This document shows positions 63,054 to 64,000 of a stretch of 64,000 nucleotides of DNA, piece by piece (position 1 is the stretch's first letter; each line of letters begins with the position of its first letter). The DNA lies in the NCBI RefSeq assembly GCF_001975825.1, contig NZ_MTKN01000039.1, forward strand, positions 1 to 64,000, written 5' to 3'. The notes below the pieces were generated by a model that searched no databases, was not told the origin of the DNA, and worked only from the letters and a program-made list of their open reading frames with translations. A program made the translations under genes and the position numbers. This DNA comes from [Flexibacter] sp. ATCC 35208 (GTDB lineage Bacteria; Bacteroidota; Bacteroidia; Chitinophagales; Chitinophagaceae).

Positions 63054-64000
63054 CTACTTCGCCATCAATTCCTCATCAGAAAAAACAACATCCGTATAAT
63101 CCTTAATCTCATTATAAACCGTATCCCTCTCCACCGGCCTTCTTCCTGCCTGCTTAATCAACATCGCCAACTGCGCCGTATTCATACTCGGATTCTGCTC
63201 CTCAGCACCCGCCATTGAATAAATCTTCGTCGTATCATCTATCGTCCCATCCAGATCATTCACCCCAAATGACAGCGTCAACTGCGCACTCTGCCTACCC
63301 AACATCGGCCAATAAGCCTTCAAATGCGGGAAGTTATCCATATACAAACGAGCTATCGCATACAAACGAAGATCCTCAATCACAGAAACCTCACCCACAT
63401 GCTCCATCTCATTATCCTTATTCCTAAATTTCAAAGGAATAAACGTATTAAACCCATGCGTCTCATCCTGCAACTGCCTCAATCTCTCCATATGATCCAC
63501 CCTATGCCAATACTGCTCAATATGCCCATATAGCATAGTCGCATTCGTATGCATGCCTAAATTATGCGCCGCTCTATGAATATTCAACCATCCATCCGCA
63601 TCCACCTTATCATGACAGATCTGCGCCCGGATCTCCGCATTAAAGATCTCCGCACCTCCGCCTGGCAATGATTGCAATCCGGCATCATGCAGCTTCTTCA
63701 TCCCTTCTTCCACACTCAGCTTCGCTTTGCGGAACATATAATCCAACTCCACCGCTGTAAACCCTTTCAGATGCAGATCCGGTCTATGCGCCCTGATCTT
63801 CTGCAACAGCTCCACAAAGAAATCCAGGTTCATCTTCGGATGCACCCCACCCACAATATGTACTTCCGTCACCGGCTGCCCGTCATACTTCTTCACAATA
63901 TCCAGCATCTGGTCAATGCTCAGTTCCCAACCCTCTTCCTTATTCTTATAAAGCTTTGAATATGAACAGAATTTACAAGTGAAAATACAAACGTTCGTCG
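63054..64000 (-). CDS. mqnE: Aminofutalosine synthase (radical SAM), 5' end outside window
   Basis: The reverse strand encodes one continuous frame from the window edge to the stop at 63054, about 315 codons of an enzyme of roughly 370-390. The radical-SAM cluster motif CxxxCxxC is visible at the edge (VCIFTCKFCSYSKLYKN). Then follow EVHIVGGVHP, SLPGGGAEIF, HTNATMLYGHIE, GFNTFIPLKFRN and LSFGVNDLDGTIDD. These match MqnE, which joins the chorismate-derived enolpyruvate to SAM's adenosine in the futalosine route to menaquinone. The related MqnC is the main alternative; AGAEEQNPSMNTAQL favours MqnE. Confidence 0.9.
   Translation of the reverse strand, partial: TNVCIFTCKFCSYSKLYKNKEEGWELSIDQMLDIVKKYDGQPVTEVHIVGGVHPKMNLDFFVELLQKIRAHRPDLHLKGFTAVELDYMFRKAKLSVEEGMKKLHDAGLQSLPGGGAEIFNAEIRAQICHDKVDADGWLNIHRAAHNLGMHTNATMLYGHIEQYWHRVDHMERLRQLQDETHGFNTFIPLKFRNKDNEMEHVGEVSVIEDLRLYAIARLYMDNFPHLKAYWPMLGRQSAQLTLSFGVNDLDGTIDDTTKIYSMAGAEEQNPSMNTAQLAMLIKQAGRRPVERDTVYNEIKDYTDVVFSDEELMAK

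Noticed and set aside
1-64000. tRNA, rRNA, insertion sequence or prophage genes
   Set aside because: Intergenic regions were read for cloverleaf-like arms, transposase motifs and terminal repeats; none was convincing. The only mobile-element hint is the decayed ATPase region at 9.9-10.7 kb.

Overview
The window looks like chromosomal DNA of a Bacteroidota soil or rhizosphere bacterium, most probably Chitinophaga or a close relative in the Chitinophagaceae. Reasons visible in the sequence are: promoters of the TTTG-N18/20-TAnnTTTG type; an ECF sigma / FecR / STN-TonB receptor locus; a DUF6443-type Rhs protein; the BshC step of bacillithiol synthesis; futalosine-pathway menaquinone synthesis (MqnE); and a class I terpene synthase. 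The genus is an inference. No rRNA, tRNA, CRISPR array, intact insertion sequence or prophage was seen.

Layout. 1-9.9 kb: accessory Rhs locus with a decayed tail-fibre-like fragment, an intact paralogue of it, a large YD/Rhs protein gene broken by one TGA codon, a 1470-residue Rhs core protein with a variable C-terminal tip, and a small two-helix membrane protein that is a candidate immunity partner. 9.9-11.3 kb: gene graveyard with a dead DnaC-like ATPase, the end of an upstream gene coupled to it, and an unexplained structured intergenic stretch. 11.4-18 kb: FemAB/GNAT-like protein, a sigma-54 activator behind an operator-like repeat array, an atypical response regulator, and a msrC / PHP phosphatase / UDP-sugar dehydrogenase operon. 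18.1-23.6 kb: idi plus terpene synthase, a DUF2157 membrane protein, a sodium/solute symporter and myo-inositol oxygenase. 23.9-25.3 kb: OmpH-like chaperone and a small lipoprotein.

25.4-34.1 kb is the most coherent multi-gene system. A divergent ECF sigma factor faces a tight operon of FecR, STN-domain TonB receptor, DUF4876-like lipoprotein, DUF6850-like outer-membrane barrel and di-haem peroxidase. It reads as a signal-responsive surface uptake or redox system of unknown substrate. 34.2-44 kb: FAD/Fe-S dehydrogenase, FtsX-like permease, DUF72 protein, and glgA/glgC for glycogen. 44.4-50 kb: complete RND efflux operon. 50.1-54.3 kb: bshC flanked by repeat-plus-hairpin blocks, and a FUSC-family protein. 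54.8-64 kb: smc, a DUF4259 protein, a CNT nucleoside transporter, a cytochrome-c lipoprotein carrying an internal 54-bp tandem repeat, and the 3' part of mqnE running off the window.

Many gene ends carry long near-perfect hairpins, several closed by the same C-GAA-G loop. Functional names rest on motif recognition by eye; no database search was run.
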